Notes under the pieces: model-generated | What the model saw: the letters and a program-made list of their open reading frames with translations, nothing else | Databases searched by the model: none | Told to the model about the DNA's origin: nothing | NCBI RefSeq assembly: GCF_036884655.1 | Contig: NC_088327.1 | Coordinates: 17,570,001-17,634,000, forward strand | DNA: 64,000 bases | Direction: 5' to 3' | From: Musa acuminata AAA Group | Lineage: Eukaryota > Streptophyta > Magnoliopsida > Zingiberales > Musaceae | Part shown: positions 22,363 to 34,954 of the stretch, in pieces | Position numbering within the stretch: position 1 is the stretch's first letter | How the letters are laid out: every line of letters starts with the position of its first letter | Made by a program: the position numbers and the translations under genes

Positions 22363-23585
22363 TGTTGAATCTCGGATTTTGATGATATAATCAATTGGTG
22401 GGTTAATTGATCTAATCCATATTATTGAGTTAAGTGTGCAGGATTAACTACAATAACCAGAAAACATAAAGCAAGGATACCGGAGTCGAGCTCGATGGAC
22501 GTTTTAGAGACCGAAGAATCATCGGAGATGCTGCCGGAACCAACCGAGAAGAAATCGGGAACGTGTCGGAAGTTCCCCGAAGAAATCGTCGGAGGCTCGC
22601 GGAGATCACTGAGAAGGCTCGGCTACTCGTTAGAGTCATCACAAAGATTGGGAGCTTGCAGGGAGTCCGTCGAAAGGAATTCGTCGGAAAGCTCGCCGGA
22701 ACAAGACTCGACGTTCGCGGTTGAAAACTTGCTTATGATGTTTTTGTGTTATGTAGTTCACTTGTAATTAGGATTAGAATTAAGAGATAATCCTATATCC
22801 TGGTTAGGGGCCAACTGGGCCCAAAGTCAGATTTGGTTTGGGCTAAAATTAAGCTAAACCAATGAATCGGAGAGCCAGGCGGTGGCACCGCCTAGCTGGG
22901 CGGTGGAACCGCCCAGCACCCGAGAGCTGGGCGGTGACACCTCCTTGGCTGGGCGGTTGCACCGTCCAGCACCCGAGCGCTGGGCGGTGGCACCGCTTGG
23001 CTGGGCGGTGGCACCTCCAGCACCGGGAACCCTAAGAGAATTCAAATTTTGGAGCCCAAATTTGAATCCTCTTGAGGCCTACAAATACCCCTCAAATCTC
23101 AGCTGAGATTACAACTTTTGAGAAGCATTTTGATCGAGAGAAAAGTCTTAGAAAGTCTTAGCAAGTCTTGTTTTCAATTTGCTAGAGAGTTCTCCTCCTT
23201 CTTTCTTATTGAAAATTTGTAAGAGGTTGAACTGCTTATAAAGGGTTGTAAGAGGGGTGTTTACCCTTCCATTTCAAGAGATTTGCTAGTGGAAGGTGGG
23301 AGCCTCATCGAAGAGGGGCATCGCAAGTGGAGTAGGTCATTTGACCGAACCACTCTAAAATCGGCGTAATCTCTGGTTTGCATTTTATTATTGTCATTTA
23401 CATTACTACAAATCTTCTTACTGCTTTAGTTCCTTATTACCCTTGCTGCGCAACTTTAAGAATACACTTTCAAGTTAAACTTTTCAAGTTCCGTTCTTAT
23501 CGTACGAAAGATTTTTCTAAAATCGAAGTTTTAATCCGCTGCACTAATTCACCCCCCCCCTCTTAGTGTCGCTCCGATCCTAACA
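22363..23585 (+). repeat. 3' LTR of Sire-A (1223 bp)
   Basis: It matches the 5' LTR closely. It is 31 bp longer because of one additional palindrome unit near 22900, and its TATA box reads TACAAATA. Confidence 0.95.
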
Positions 23586-23590
23586 GTCCG
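23586..23590. other. TSD of Sire-A (GTCCG), right copy
   Basis: It matches 11319-11323. Confidence 0.93.
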
Positions 23591-24622
23591 CTGGAGCATT
23601 GTCGAGGGTTCGTCGGATGTTCGCCGGAAGTTCATCGGAAGCTCGTCGGAAGAAGCGATTGACGCACCGGAACATGATTTGTAGTATTGATGTCTTAATT
23701 ATTATAGTTAGCATGTAGATTAAGTTAGGAATGGGAGGTGATCCCATTAACTTAATCTAGGGCCAATTGGGCCCTTCGTAGACCCAAATTAGGCCGAATG
23801 GATTAGTCCATTCGGACCTAGAATTCCTGCCAGGCGGTGGCACTGCCTAGGAGACTTGGTCTCCTAGGAATTTTGGGCGGTAGTACCGCCCCTGTCAAGC
23901 GGTGGTACTGTCGGTAGTTATTACTGCAAACAATGGTACCACCCTTGTCAGGCGGTGGTACCACCTAAGCTCGGTCTCCGAGCGATGTCAAGCGGTAGTA
24001 TCACTCAGTGTCAGATGCCACGTGGTAGTACCGCCCAGTTCTGGCGGTGGTACCGCCAGGACCTCGAAAATCCGGGAGATGATACTTTTGAGCTCCAAAT
24101 TCAAACTGATTTGGGCCTATATAAACCCCACCCTTTCTGCATGAAAGGGCAACCAAAAGCTTGCTTTTATTCTGAGTATTTGAGAGCTTAAAAGTGTTGT
24201 AAAAGGCTAGAAGTTCTTCTCTCTCTTTCTTTCTAAGTGTTGATCATTCAAGAGAGGAGTGAAAATATATAAGGGTTGTCTCCTAAGCCAGTCAAAAGGA
24301 GAAAAGCTATAAAAGGGTGGTTGGCCTTCGCCTATTGAAGGAAGGCCTCTAGTGGACGTCGGTGACCTTGTCGGAGGAGGAAGCCAAAAGTGGATGTAAG
24401 TCAAGATTGACTGAACCACACTAAATCTCGGTTTGTATTTACATTCTGCTCTTTATCTTAAATGCAAACTGCCTCTGTTACTTTACATCATCTATACTTC
24501 TATTTGCTCTCAAGTTAAAGTTCTTTCCAAAACGATTTTCATACGAAAGTCTTTTTAACCGATGAAAGTTTTCTGCTGCATTAATTCAAACCCCCTCCCT
24601 CTTAGTGTTCTTGATCCTAACA
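23591..24622 (+). repeat. Sire-B 3' LTR, right part
   Basis: It continues the LTR broken at 11323 and ends CTTGATCCTAACA. The TATA box TATATAAA is at 24117-24124. The palindromes here are mostly of the GGCGGTGGTACCGCC type. The AT-rich array resumes directly after it; the expected TSD is GTTTC (24623-24627), whose left partner is not in the window. Confidence 0.88.
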
Positions 24623-26711
24623 GTTTCGAAATATTTTACTACAATGAATTAATTTTATTCTTTAGCCATTGCTATCAAAGAGGTTGTAGCTACAGATGAC
24701 ATCAAGTCAGTCGATATAAAACCTTTTATCATTCCTCCACTACATAATCCTATACACCCTATACACTTCTAGGCTCATTTTCTTAATGTTATGAAAAATA
24801 AACTTTAATGCAAAATGTGTTGTCATTATTTTACTTCGATGTGAACTTGAAATTACTATAATACATGTCTATCTAATATTATCGATAAAATTGAAATGGT
24901 TAAATGTAAACTTATGGAAAAAATAACCCAAATAAAATTTCAAATATCAACTTTCATCCATGACAAGCGTAATTATAACCAACGGTTCTATGCTTACGTG
25001 AAAAGAAGGTTGAATATAACTATTAGCATATAAAATATAGTTATGTCATTATATTGCATAATTGTTCCAATATGATGTATTATTTCTTAATATTATTTAA
25101 TTATATAATCTATTACTATAAATTGGTAAATCTTTAGAGTGGGTTAGAGTTCCAATTTCCACCACAAAAGCAGACCAACACACAAAATCCTTACTTCATT
25201 AAAATAGAATAATAATCCTAGCTCTTATATTTTGATGATGAATAACTAATGTTAGAGTTAAATGAAAAAAAATTAATTTCAAGTCACTAGTTGGTAATGA
25301 GTTGAAAGATTCATATAAAAAGAAAATGTCAATACCTTATTAGTTGCCCAATTATAAACTTGTATTGGACAATTAAAATATAATCATCCTGAACTTTAAG
25401 TCGTTATAATCTTAGAGTTGGCAAAACTAAACTTTTCTAAAATTTATATGCAATTGTGTCATATTAGATTTTTAATATGTTTGACTTTTTAGTCCACTCC
25501 TTTTAAAAATCCATTATTAAAATTTGTCTTTTTTAGAATATGAGTAAAAGAATTAACGTAAACGCAAAGATAAATAATTGTAAATATTTTTAGGTTTGCA
25601 AACCATAAATACAATAATGATAAAATCATATTTTGATTTAAATTATCATGAGATAATATATGTTTATTATAAAATATTATTCTTTTCACATAAAATAATC
25701 AATAAAGGATTCGAACAAATCAAGTTGACAATTAATTAATCTACATTTTTATACTTTTAACTTGCACAAAGAGAATCATCGACTCTATTCCTAGGCAAGG
25801 TGAACATGATATTATTCAAATCATAAATTGTAATAGTGAGAATTTTCACTCCATGTTTCGATTTTCACATATTACAAGAAAACTGAATTCACCACATAAA
25901 AAACTAAGCTGGTTCGCTTTACAAATAAGAATTCTATGCATGGAGAGTTTAGCACCATGCTTGGTATACTTTATCTCAAGAAGAACATAACTTATTAAAT
26001 GACTAAGGAATTACTTGCTAATTTATAAAGTAAATGCAAATTCCACGCTTAGTTATATTTAGGTACTTGAATGATATGAAATATAATTTTTTAAATTTAG
26101 CAAACCATAATATTAATAGTGTTATATAAAGTATAAGTATCATGCTAAAAGATAATTGTATTCTTATAAAATATTTACTTTATGAATATAACAAGCATAG
26201 TTTATAAATTATATGAGGTCACAATTCCTTATACAACTTTTAAACATATCACTTTTACAATTTCATACATTATTACATACTAAGGAAGTTGCTATATATA
26301 ATGGAGATTTCATTTTGCAGGGATAGTTTTAAAATAATATAGCCTTATGTATAAAATTCAATTGACCCCAATTTTTTGATTACCTCACTCTTGTGATGAA
26401 TAATTCATTCATCTAGACTTTACTTCAAGAATACAAAATTTATTTTTTCTATGAATAATCAAGTGTTAGTCCATCTTGTTTCGAAGCAACTTTTCATTAG
26501 CCCAACAATCTTCCTTCTCTTAACTACAATGCAATTTTTTACAGTGGCATCTGAATAGATTGCTCCAACATCATCATCAGAAATAAAATAGTTGGCTAAG
26601 ATCTCACATTAGTAATAATCATTATTCACTTGCAAGTGATATTTGGAATAATATACGATGAATCATTATGGTAGTTTTGATGTTAGAACTTACGATTAGT
26701 AACACCATGTT
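24623..26711. repeat. AT-rich tandem array, monomer X1
   Basis: It aligns with 46950-49000 and 51420-53516 along its length. It is much more AT-rich than the retroelements. The only gene-like parts are the last-exon segment near 24660 and a degraded exon end near 26550-26607. It ends at the Sire-C TSD ATGTT (26707-26711). Confidence 0.88.
24658..24772 (+). pseudogene. terminal exon of unknown gene, monomer X1
   Basis: An acceptor-like TTCTTTAG is followed by 34 sense codons (ATT at 24668) and TAG at 24770-24772. The residues include DDIKSVDIKP and IPPLHNPIHP. The gene is unidentified and the upstream exon was removed by the Sire-B insertion. See monomers X2 and X3 for the better preserved versions. 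Confidence 0.5.
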
Positions 26712-28657
26712 TGTTAGGATCAAGAGCACTAAGAGAGGGGGGTGAATTAGTGCAGCAGAAAACTTTCGACGATTAAAATCGCGTTCATACGATAAGAGCG
26801 ATTTCGGTAGAAAATCCGATTCGTAAATCACTTTAACTTGTAACCAAGCAAGATGCAGTTAAAGCAAAGATATAAAGGTAGTTTGCAGTTAAGATAGAAA
26901 TCAGAACGTAAACGCAAACTGAAATAAGATGTTCGTACGATAAAAACGATTTACGTCTAAATGCCGATTCGGAAAATGCAGAGCTTGAAACACGATCGTA
27001 TATGCGCAGAAGGTAGTAAACTTTAGAGGAGGTTTGCAGTAAAGATAATATGCTCAAAGTAAATGCAAACTGAGATTTAGAGTGGTTCGGTCAATCTTGA
27101 CCTACTCCACTTTTGGCTTCCTCCACCGACGAGGTCACCGATGTCAACTAGAGGCCTTCCTTCAATAGGCGAAGGCCAACCACCCTCTTACAGTTTCACT
27201 CCTTTTGACGGGCTTAGGAGACAACCCTTACAGAATTTTCTCTTCTCTCTTTAAAGCTCAGAACTTGGAAGAAAAGAGGGAGAAGAACTTTTGACCTTTA
27301 CAACAATTTTGAGCTCTAAAAATCACAAAACAAGATCAGGATTTCGGTGTTTCTTGTTACCTTTCAGTGCTGAATGGGTGGGGTATTTATAGGCCCCAAC
27401 CTAGTTTGAATTTGGAGCTCAAAACTGTCAATTTCTGGAATTCCGGGATCTGGCGGTTGCACCGCTTGACTGGAGCGGTTGCACCGCTTGGTAGAGCTCG
27501 AAGACTGAGCCTCTCGGCGGTGCCACCTCCTGTCAGGGGCGGTTGCACCTCCTACCAAAGCTCGAAGACTGAGCTCAGGCGGTGCCACCGCCTGACTGTG
27601 GCGGTTGCACTGCTCGACCATAGCTCAGAGACCGAGCTCAAGCGGTGCCACCTCCTGTTAGGGGCGGTTGCACCGCCCAGTCTCGCCCGGAGACTGAACC
27701 TAGGCGGTGCCACCGCCTGGCTGGGGGGTTGCACCACCCAGTCTCACTCGGAGACTGAGCCCAGGCGGTGCCACCGCCTGGCTTGGGCGATTCAACCGCC
27801 TGGCAGAAATCAGGGTCCAAATAGGTTGATCCATTCGGCCCAATTTGGGTTTTTCGGGGGCCCAATTGCCCCAAGATTAAGTTAATGGGATCACCTCCCA
27901 TTTCCAACTTAATCATTGTGCTAACTACAATATTTCCTAAGACATTTACTGCAACTTGCTCCGGTGCGTCAATCGCTTCTTCCGGCGAGCTTCCGGCGAA
28001 CTTCCGTCGATCATCCGATGAACCCTCGGTGATGCTCCTGCAGACTTCCGGCAAACTCCTAGACTTGCGACGATCCACTTGGCGAGTTCCGATGAGCTTC
28101 TTTGGCAAGCTCATGGACTTCTCAGATTTGGTCCCACAGAACCTCCGACAATTATCCGAACTTCCGTTGAACTCTCGAACTCCCAACGTGATCATTATCT
28201 TGATTCCGACGCAACTCCTGCTGCATGTCTTACTTCCATCGTAGTTAATCCTGCACATGTAAAATAAAACTTTGATCGAGACAATTAATCCTAAGCAATT
28301 AACCAAGTTGTCCGGCATGTCATTGGTCCCTCGACGCTTCGTTCGATTCTTCGGCGCATCGTCTTCTCCTGCGGCCTATTGCCCAATCGGCCAGTTGACT
28401 CCGCAACTCCGATATCCTTGACACAATACCCGCTCTTCTTGGCCCGATGCCCGAGTCCACGACCTGAAGCCTTCTGTCGATACATCGACTGATCCACCGG
28501 CCCGACGTCCAATCTTCTGACATGTTCCTCCGGCACAACATGATTTTTCCTATTTTAATTGTCTCATCCTGATCGAAGCAACCTACATCACTCAAAACGC
28601 AGATTAAATCATAAACATATATCAAGTGGTTTCATCATCAAAATACGAGATTCAACA
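26712..28657 (-). repeat. 3' LTR of Sire-C (1946 bp)
   Basis: The plus strand begins TGTTAGGATC and ends GAGATTCAACA. The TATA box is at 27384-27391 on the minus strand, and the palindrome cluster is at about 27450-27805. Confidence 0.95.
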
Positions 28658-31600
28658 ATCTCCCCCTTTTTGATGATGACAACTACTTGATGACGAAGTT
28701 AACCTTAACTCCCGGAGTTTAAACAAACTCCCCCTATCAATATGCCATATTGATAGAAACTCTTGGATTCAAAAGTACAAGCAACATGTCATCATAAACT
28801 TATGCATAAACTTATACATAACATATCATGTCATCAACATACTTCTCCCCCTTTGTCATCAACAAAAAGGAGAAGTACCACAATCAAGTGTTTGTGATAT
28901 TGGTTCAACTCATTGCATGAAAAACATAATATCAAGTTTTATCATCATGCAAGTTTGCTATTATCAAATATCAACATGTAAAATTGCGATGTAAGCTTTT
29001 GATATCATAACGCAAACATTTCAAGTGTTTATCAATTGTAGCATTTCATCACATGGTAAGATATCAACGCGTAAGATTATGAGACAAGTTCTTGATATCT
29101 TAATGCATGATGCAAACATGGCATAATGCAAATTTGACAATCATAGCATCAATTCATATATCTCTTGATGATGCAAGCATTGCAAATATGGCAATCATAT
29201 CAATTCATATATCTCTTGATGATGCAAGCATGACATAATCATAGCATTAGTATTCATAGCATCAATTCATATATTTCTCCCCCTTTGTCATCAACAAAAA
29301 GGAGAATGATATAAGCAAATTTTAAGCATAAGTGCTTGTAATTATTCATGTCATAACTAGGTTCATGTCATTTTCCAACAGTGAGTGATAGGATAATTAT
29401 ACAAATATCTCAAGGAAAACATGACATGTAGATAGCTTTGAAAACTTCTTCCTTTTTATCTGTTATTATCTTTTTGCATGAAGGAGGAAGACTATTTGTG
29501 ATACATGCTATTTGTGAGTTTACTTTGAGTGAAGTTAAAATCGATGAGAGATTAAATCATGCTTCATTTTTACAAGGATCAAGATATGTATGTGAAACAA
29601 ATCCTTGCAAGTAAAAATACTTTCATCCATATTCATCAAATCCATTTCAAAAAAATATTTTTCACATGATATGTGTATGAGAGATGTATTTGCAAGTTGA
29701 TTACATATGTCAAAAATCAATAATATGAACTAAACTTGATATGACATATGCTTGTTAAGTTCGGATGAGAGTAATGTATCAAGAAAATTTGATTGTTAGG
29801 ATCAAGAAAATCCGAAAATGAAATTTGACTCTTTCTTGCATTCAGACAAGGTTTTGCTATAGATATTCAATTACAATCATGAAGGTAAAGCATGCTTGTT
29901 ATCATGGAAGTTTTGTATTCAAGCACATAATTTCCAACATGTAATTGTGTAAAATCATTATGGCAATCAAGTGATTTGATCATTCAATCAAGAAAGTTCA
30001 AAAAATAATTTTAACACATTCAATCATTCGGACGTATTTTTGCCATAGCTTTTCAAATACAATCATGAAGATAAGGCATGCTCATCATTATGGTAGTACG
30101 ATGACAAGTTTATAATTTTAAGACACGAAAGCTAGTAATTTTGAGATGTTCAAGAAAGCAACTCTTGCTTCTTGAAATATAAGTTTTGCTAGATGTGCAA
30201 GTTAACTTTTTGCTTCTGCAAGATATCATTCCTTGGTGATGTTCAATATAGCAAGTTCTACATCATGCAAGCTAGTGAATCTTATAACATTTTAGAACAT
30301 ACATAATCACCAAAGCATCATAAATTTTAATGATGTGCAAAATTACAAATTTTGCATGTTTGCATTTGTGCATCTTTAGATTTGCAAGATTTCTTGGTGA
30401 TGTTCAAGATAGCAATTCTTTTTCTTTTGAGAAGTGTAATTATTTTCTTTCTCCCTTTTTTTTGAATTATATGAGCTAGCAAATTAGCTTTTAAGCATGT
30501 TTTGCTCCCCCTTTGTCATTGTCAAAAAGAAGGGAAGACCCTTTACGTTAATTTCTAAATTATGATAAAGGTAAATAGCATTGATTAAAATTCAAGTCTT
30601 GAATGTCAAAACAATTATTTTATCATGAATATTTCATCATTGCATGCATCATTATCATCATATATATTTTTAAAACATATAAACTCATTATTATATGATT
30701 CCAAATCATCATTCCTATTATTTCAATCATTGTTTCAATCATCTTTATAGCTTATCATGCACAATATGTCAAACCATCTAACATGATAATAAAGTGTTCA
30801 TGATACCGAACATTAAATCAATATTTTTTAAGTAATTATAACTTCATTTTGATCATAATACCAAACATTCATCATTTAGAGCATTCATGATATTAAATCA
30901 ACATTTATAATACTTCATTTTAGCAACAACTCATAGCATCTTAAATCATGATTCACATCATATGCAATACATCACATCATAATTAAAAAGCTCAAGTATT
31001 GCGTGCATCATTGCAAATCATAAATGTTTCATATCATGATGGTATCAATTTTGTTAAATTATATCCTACCATGCATGATCATAACTTTTCATTTGTATAT
31101 ATCAAAATAAATTAATGAATATTTCATGTATTCATATCATCACATAAGGAATATCAAGAAGAAAATAATTGGGTGATGAGATAAACCTTTCATGAATACA
31201 AAGAATTGCATAAAAATCATATCATGAATACAAGGAATACAGGTCACAATCATTCAAGAGAAAAATATCATTCATTTTCAATTCATTTAATTTGACAAAT
31301 CAACATTTCTTAGATATGCATGATACCAAAACATGGTTTCAATTCTTCAACATATAACATGCATAAATTCAAAAATTGAAAGGAGAAGGGAAGAATTCAA
31401 AGGTACAAAGATTTCAACCATCTCATAAACAAATGTAAGACCAAGTCATGAATCCAAAATTCCATGAATCAAAATGATCATCAAAGGTAATCTCATGTTA
31501 TTCCAAGAAATCAATATCATGATTTTGATAAAACTCATTTCAAATTTAAATCATCAAAATCACTTTTATGGTTCACAAAATTCATAACATAGGTAGATTC

Positions 31601-32099
31601 ATGATTTCATTGATAATATATTTTCCCTCTTTTTTTAGTGTTTCATCTTAAGTGATCGATTTCATGTTAGCATGCCTTTTCATTTATGTCAAATGAAAAC
31701 ATGCATCAATTTTTAAAGCCACTGTTATTATCATGAAAATCGATAATCCATAATTATCAAGAATCATCATACATAATTTCATAAATATATACTCATTAAT
31801 CATAACTTCAAATTAAACATGATTTAATATACTCAAAATCGAGAAATAACAATGGACATCATCATGATACACATTATTACTTCTTAACCATGATTTCATA
31901 TTTTCAATCAAAATCATTTTGTTTGTTTATCATAAAATATGCAATATTATCATTTTCGAAATTACTAGCATTATCATAATTTTTTTTTCTTAAACATTAA
32001 TTCTAAACTAAAAAAAAAGAAAATACATCATGAAAGCATCAAGTAATTTCAAAATAAATTAGGGGGATTTCGATTACCTCATCATTGAAAGCGATTAAG
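28658..32099 (-). other. Sire-C AT-rich noncoding interior
   Basis: About 3.4 kb with no open frame of note, rich in CAT/ATC words. It holds the terminal polypurine tract (28658-28675 on the plus strand) and internal copies of CTCCCCCTTTGT at 28843, 29275 and 30504, each in the context of TCATCAACAAAAAG or a variant. A phrase ending TCTTGATGATGCAAGCAT is repeated near 29160 and 29210. Pol would be expected here and is absent. Confidence 0.85.
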
Positions 32100-33019
32100 G
32101 CGTAATTTGCCACCTCGCCTTTCTTGATTTTCTCCTCGTCTTCGAAGGAGCTCGATTCATCCCACTTTGTGTTCTTCTTCTTTGGCCTCTTCCTTCATTC
32201 AAGTTTATTGTTTATTTTAGATTTTTGTTTAATAAACTTATTAAGATTTAGTGTTCGAAGTTCAAGTTCATCATTGTTCTCATCACTTGAGTCATCGCTC
32301 AAGTGGTATTTATTTGTCCAGAGTTCCAAATCCTTCCTGTTCTTTGGAAGGTGATTTTGTTCATCATGTTCATCATGTGCATTGTGCACCATTTCATATA
32401 TCATCAACGAACCAATTAGTTCTTCAAGTGGTAAGTTGTTTAGGTTTTTAGCTTCTTGTATTGCAGTTACTTTTGAATCCCACTTCTTAGAAAGAGAACC
32501 CAAAATCTTGTTTACGAGTTCAAAATCCAAAAAACATTTTCCAAGAACTCTTAAACTATTGATGACATCCGTGAAACGGGTGTACATGTCGCCTATAGTC
32601 TCGCTTTGTTACATTCGAAAAAGCTCAAAATCATGCAATAAAATGTTAACTTTCGAGTCTTTGACTCTACTAGTTCCCTCGTGCGTGATTTTAAGTGCTC
32701 ACCAAATGTCAAAAGCCGTTTCGCACATAGAAATCCGATTGAACTCATTTTTGTCCAAAGCGCAAAATAAGGCATTCATAGCCTTTGTGTTTAAAGAAAA
32801 ATACTTCTTCTCCAAATCCGACCATTCGTTCATCGGTTTAGAGGGAAGTTGAAAACCATTTTCAACAATATTCCATAAATCCAAATTCATAGAAATCAAG
32901 AAAACTCTCATTCGAGTTTCCCAATAAGTGTAGTCCAATCCGTTAAACAACGGTGGACGAACAACCGAAAAGCCCTCTTGAAAGCCATGAAGAGCCATTT
33001 CTCTCAGGTGTAAATCCAA
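32100..33019 (-). pseudogene. Sire-C gag lacking zinc knuckle
   Basis: The N-terminal Gag domain follows Sire-A and Sire-D, with FNGLDYTYWETRM, KAMNALFCALDKNEFNR and MYTRFTDVIN. Nonsense codons or frameshifts lie near 32700 and 32590. At about 32195, where other copies continue into the CCHC knuckle, this copy goes straight to the basic KRPKKK and the acidic segment after it, so the nucleic-acid-binding knuckle is deleted. After KGEVANYALIAFNDEV (about 32090) homology ends. The putative start at 33017-33019 adds a few residues before the usual Met-Ala. Confidence 0.88.
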
Positions 33020-33034
33020 AATGAGAAATACCGG

Positions 33035-33046
33035 GCTCTGATACCA
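33035..33046 (-). other. primer-binding site of Sire-C
   Basis: The minus strand reads TGGTATCAGAGC, two bases from the 5' LTR. Confidence 0.93.
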
Positions 33047-33048
33047 AT

Positions 33049-34954
33049 TGTTAGGATCAAGAGCACTAAGAGGGGGGGGGGGGGGTGAATTAGTGCAGCA
33101 AAAAACTTTCGACGATTAAAATCACGTTCGTACGATAAGAGCGATTTCGGTAGAATATCTGATTCGTAAATCACTTTAACTTGTAACCAAACAAGATGCA
33201 GTTAAAGCAAAGATATAAAGGCAGTTTGCAGTTAAGATAGAAATCAGAACGTAAATGCAAACTGAATTATGATGTTCGTACGATAAAAACGATTTACATC
33301 TAAACGCCGATTCAGAAAATGCAGAGCTTGAAACACGATCGTATATGTGCAGAAGGCAGTAAGCTTTAGAGGAGGTTTGCAGTAAAGATAATATGCTCAA
33401 AGTAAATGCAAACCGAGATTTAGAGTGGTTCGGTCAATCTTGACCTACTCCACTTTTGGCTTCCTCCACCGACGAGGTCACCGATGTCAACTAGAGGCCT
33501 TCCTTCAATAGGCGAAGGCCAACCACCCTCTTACAGTTTCACTCCTTTTGACGGGCTTAGGAGACAACCCTTACAGAATTTTCTCTCCTCTCTTTAAAGC
33601 TCAGAACTTGGAAGAAAACAGGGAGAAGAACTTTTGGCCTTTACAACAATTTTGAGCTCTAAAAATCATAGAACAAGATCAGGATTTCGATGTTTCTTGT
33701 TACCTTTCAGTGCTGAATGGGTGGGATATTTATAGGCCCCAACCCAGTTTGAATTTGGAGCTCAAAACTGTCAATTCCCGGAATTCTGGGATCTGGCGGT
33801 TGCACCGCCTGGTAGAGCTCGAAGACTGAGCCTCTAGGCGGTGCCACCTCCTGACAGGGGCGGTTGCACCTCCTGCCAGAGCTCGAAGACCGAGCTCAGG
33901 CGGTGCCACCGCCTGACTGAGGCGGTTGCACCGCTCGGCCAGATCTCAGAGACCGAGCTCAAGCGGTGCCACCTCCTGTCAGGGGCGGTTGCACTGCCCA
34001 GTCTCGCTCGGAGACTAAGCCTAGGCGGTGCCACCGCCTGGCTGGGGTGGTTACACCGCCTAGTCTCGCTCAGAGACTGAGCCCAGGCGGTGCCACCGCC
34101 TGGCTTGGGCGGTTCAACCGCCTAGCAGAAATCAGGGTCCGAACGGGTTGATCCATTCGACCAAATTTGGGTTTTTCAGGGGCCCAATTGCCCCAAGATT
34201 AAGTTAATGGGATCACCTCCCATTTCTAACTTAATCATTGTGCTAACTACGATATTTCCTAAGACATTTACTGCAACTTGCTCTGGTGCGTCAATCGCTT
34301 CTTCCGGCGAACTTCCGTCGATCTTCCAATGAACCCTCGGTGATGCTCCTGCGGACGTCCGGCAAACTCCTAGACTTGCGACGATCCACTTGGCGAGTTC
34401 TGACAAGCTTCTTTGGTAAGCTCATGGACTTCTCGGATTTGTTCCAGTAGAACCTCCGACGACTGTCCGAACTTCCGTTGAACTCTCGAACTCCCAACGT
34501 GATCATTGTCTTGATTCCGGCACAACTCCTGCTGCATGTCTTACTTCCATCGTAGTTAATCCTGCACATGTAAAACAAAACTTCGATCAAGACAATTAAT
34601 CCGCGGCAATTAACCAAGTTGTCCGGCATGTCATTGGTCCCTCGACGCTTCGTCCGATTCTTCGGCACATCGTCTTCTCCTGCGGCCTATTGCCCAATCG
34701 GCCAGTTGACTCCGCAACTCTGATATCCTTGGCACAATACCTGCTCTTCTTGGCCCGATGCCCGAGTCCACGACCCGAAGCCTTCTATCGATACGTCGAC
34801 TGATCCACCGGCCCGACGTCCAATCTTCTGACATGTTCCTCCGGCACAACATGATTTTTCCTGTTTTAATTGTCTCATCCTGATCGAAGCAGCCTGCGTT
34901 ACTCAAAACATAGATTAAATCATAAACATATATCAAGTGGTTTCATCATCAAAT
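33049..34954 (-). repeat. 5' LTR of Sire-C, interrupted by Sire-D
   Basis: It matches 26712-28657. The last 19 bases are displaced to 43230-43248. A long G-run starts at about 33071. The TATA box is at 33727-33734 and the palindrome cluster at about 33795-34125. Confidence 0.93.

Larger units (their letters stand above)
11324..23585 (+). mobile_element. Sire-A: complete Sirevirus (Ty1/copia) with duplicated pol
   Basis: Complete element of 12262 bp with LTRs at 11324-12515 and 22363-23585, TSD GTCCG, PBS at 12518-12529 and polypurine tract at 22349-22362. Order: gag (broken), UAG, pol copy 1, pol copy 2, additional ORF, 3' noncoding region. The Sirevirus (SIRE/Maximus) assignment rests on the CYECKKPGHY zinc knuckle, the [13 protein letters not shown] protease motif, long LTRs, the extra 3' ORF and the multiple polypurine tracts. 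It interrupts the LTR of Sire-B. Confidence 0.95.

Noticed and set aside
27364..27885. Several 60-170 codon frames in LTRs giving Gly/Ala/Arg/Trp-rich repeats
   Set aside because: They fall in the palindrome clusters, occur in several frames and on both strands, and repeat in every LTR. They are by-products of composition, not genes.
33071..33087. Long G-runs as assembly gaps or errors
   Set aside because: The run is at the same LTR position in every Sirevirus copy, so it is real, although exact lengths may be uncertain.
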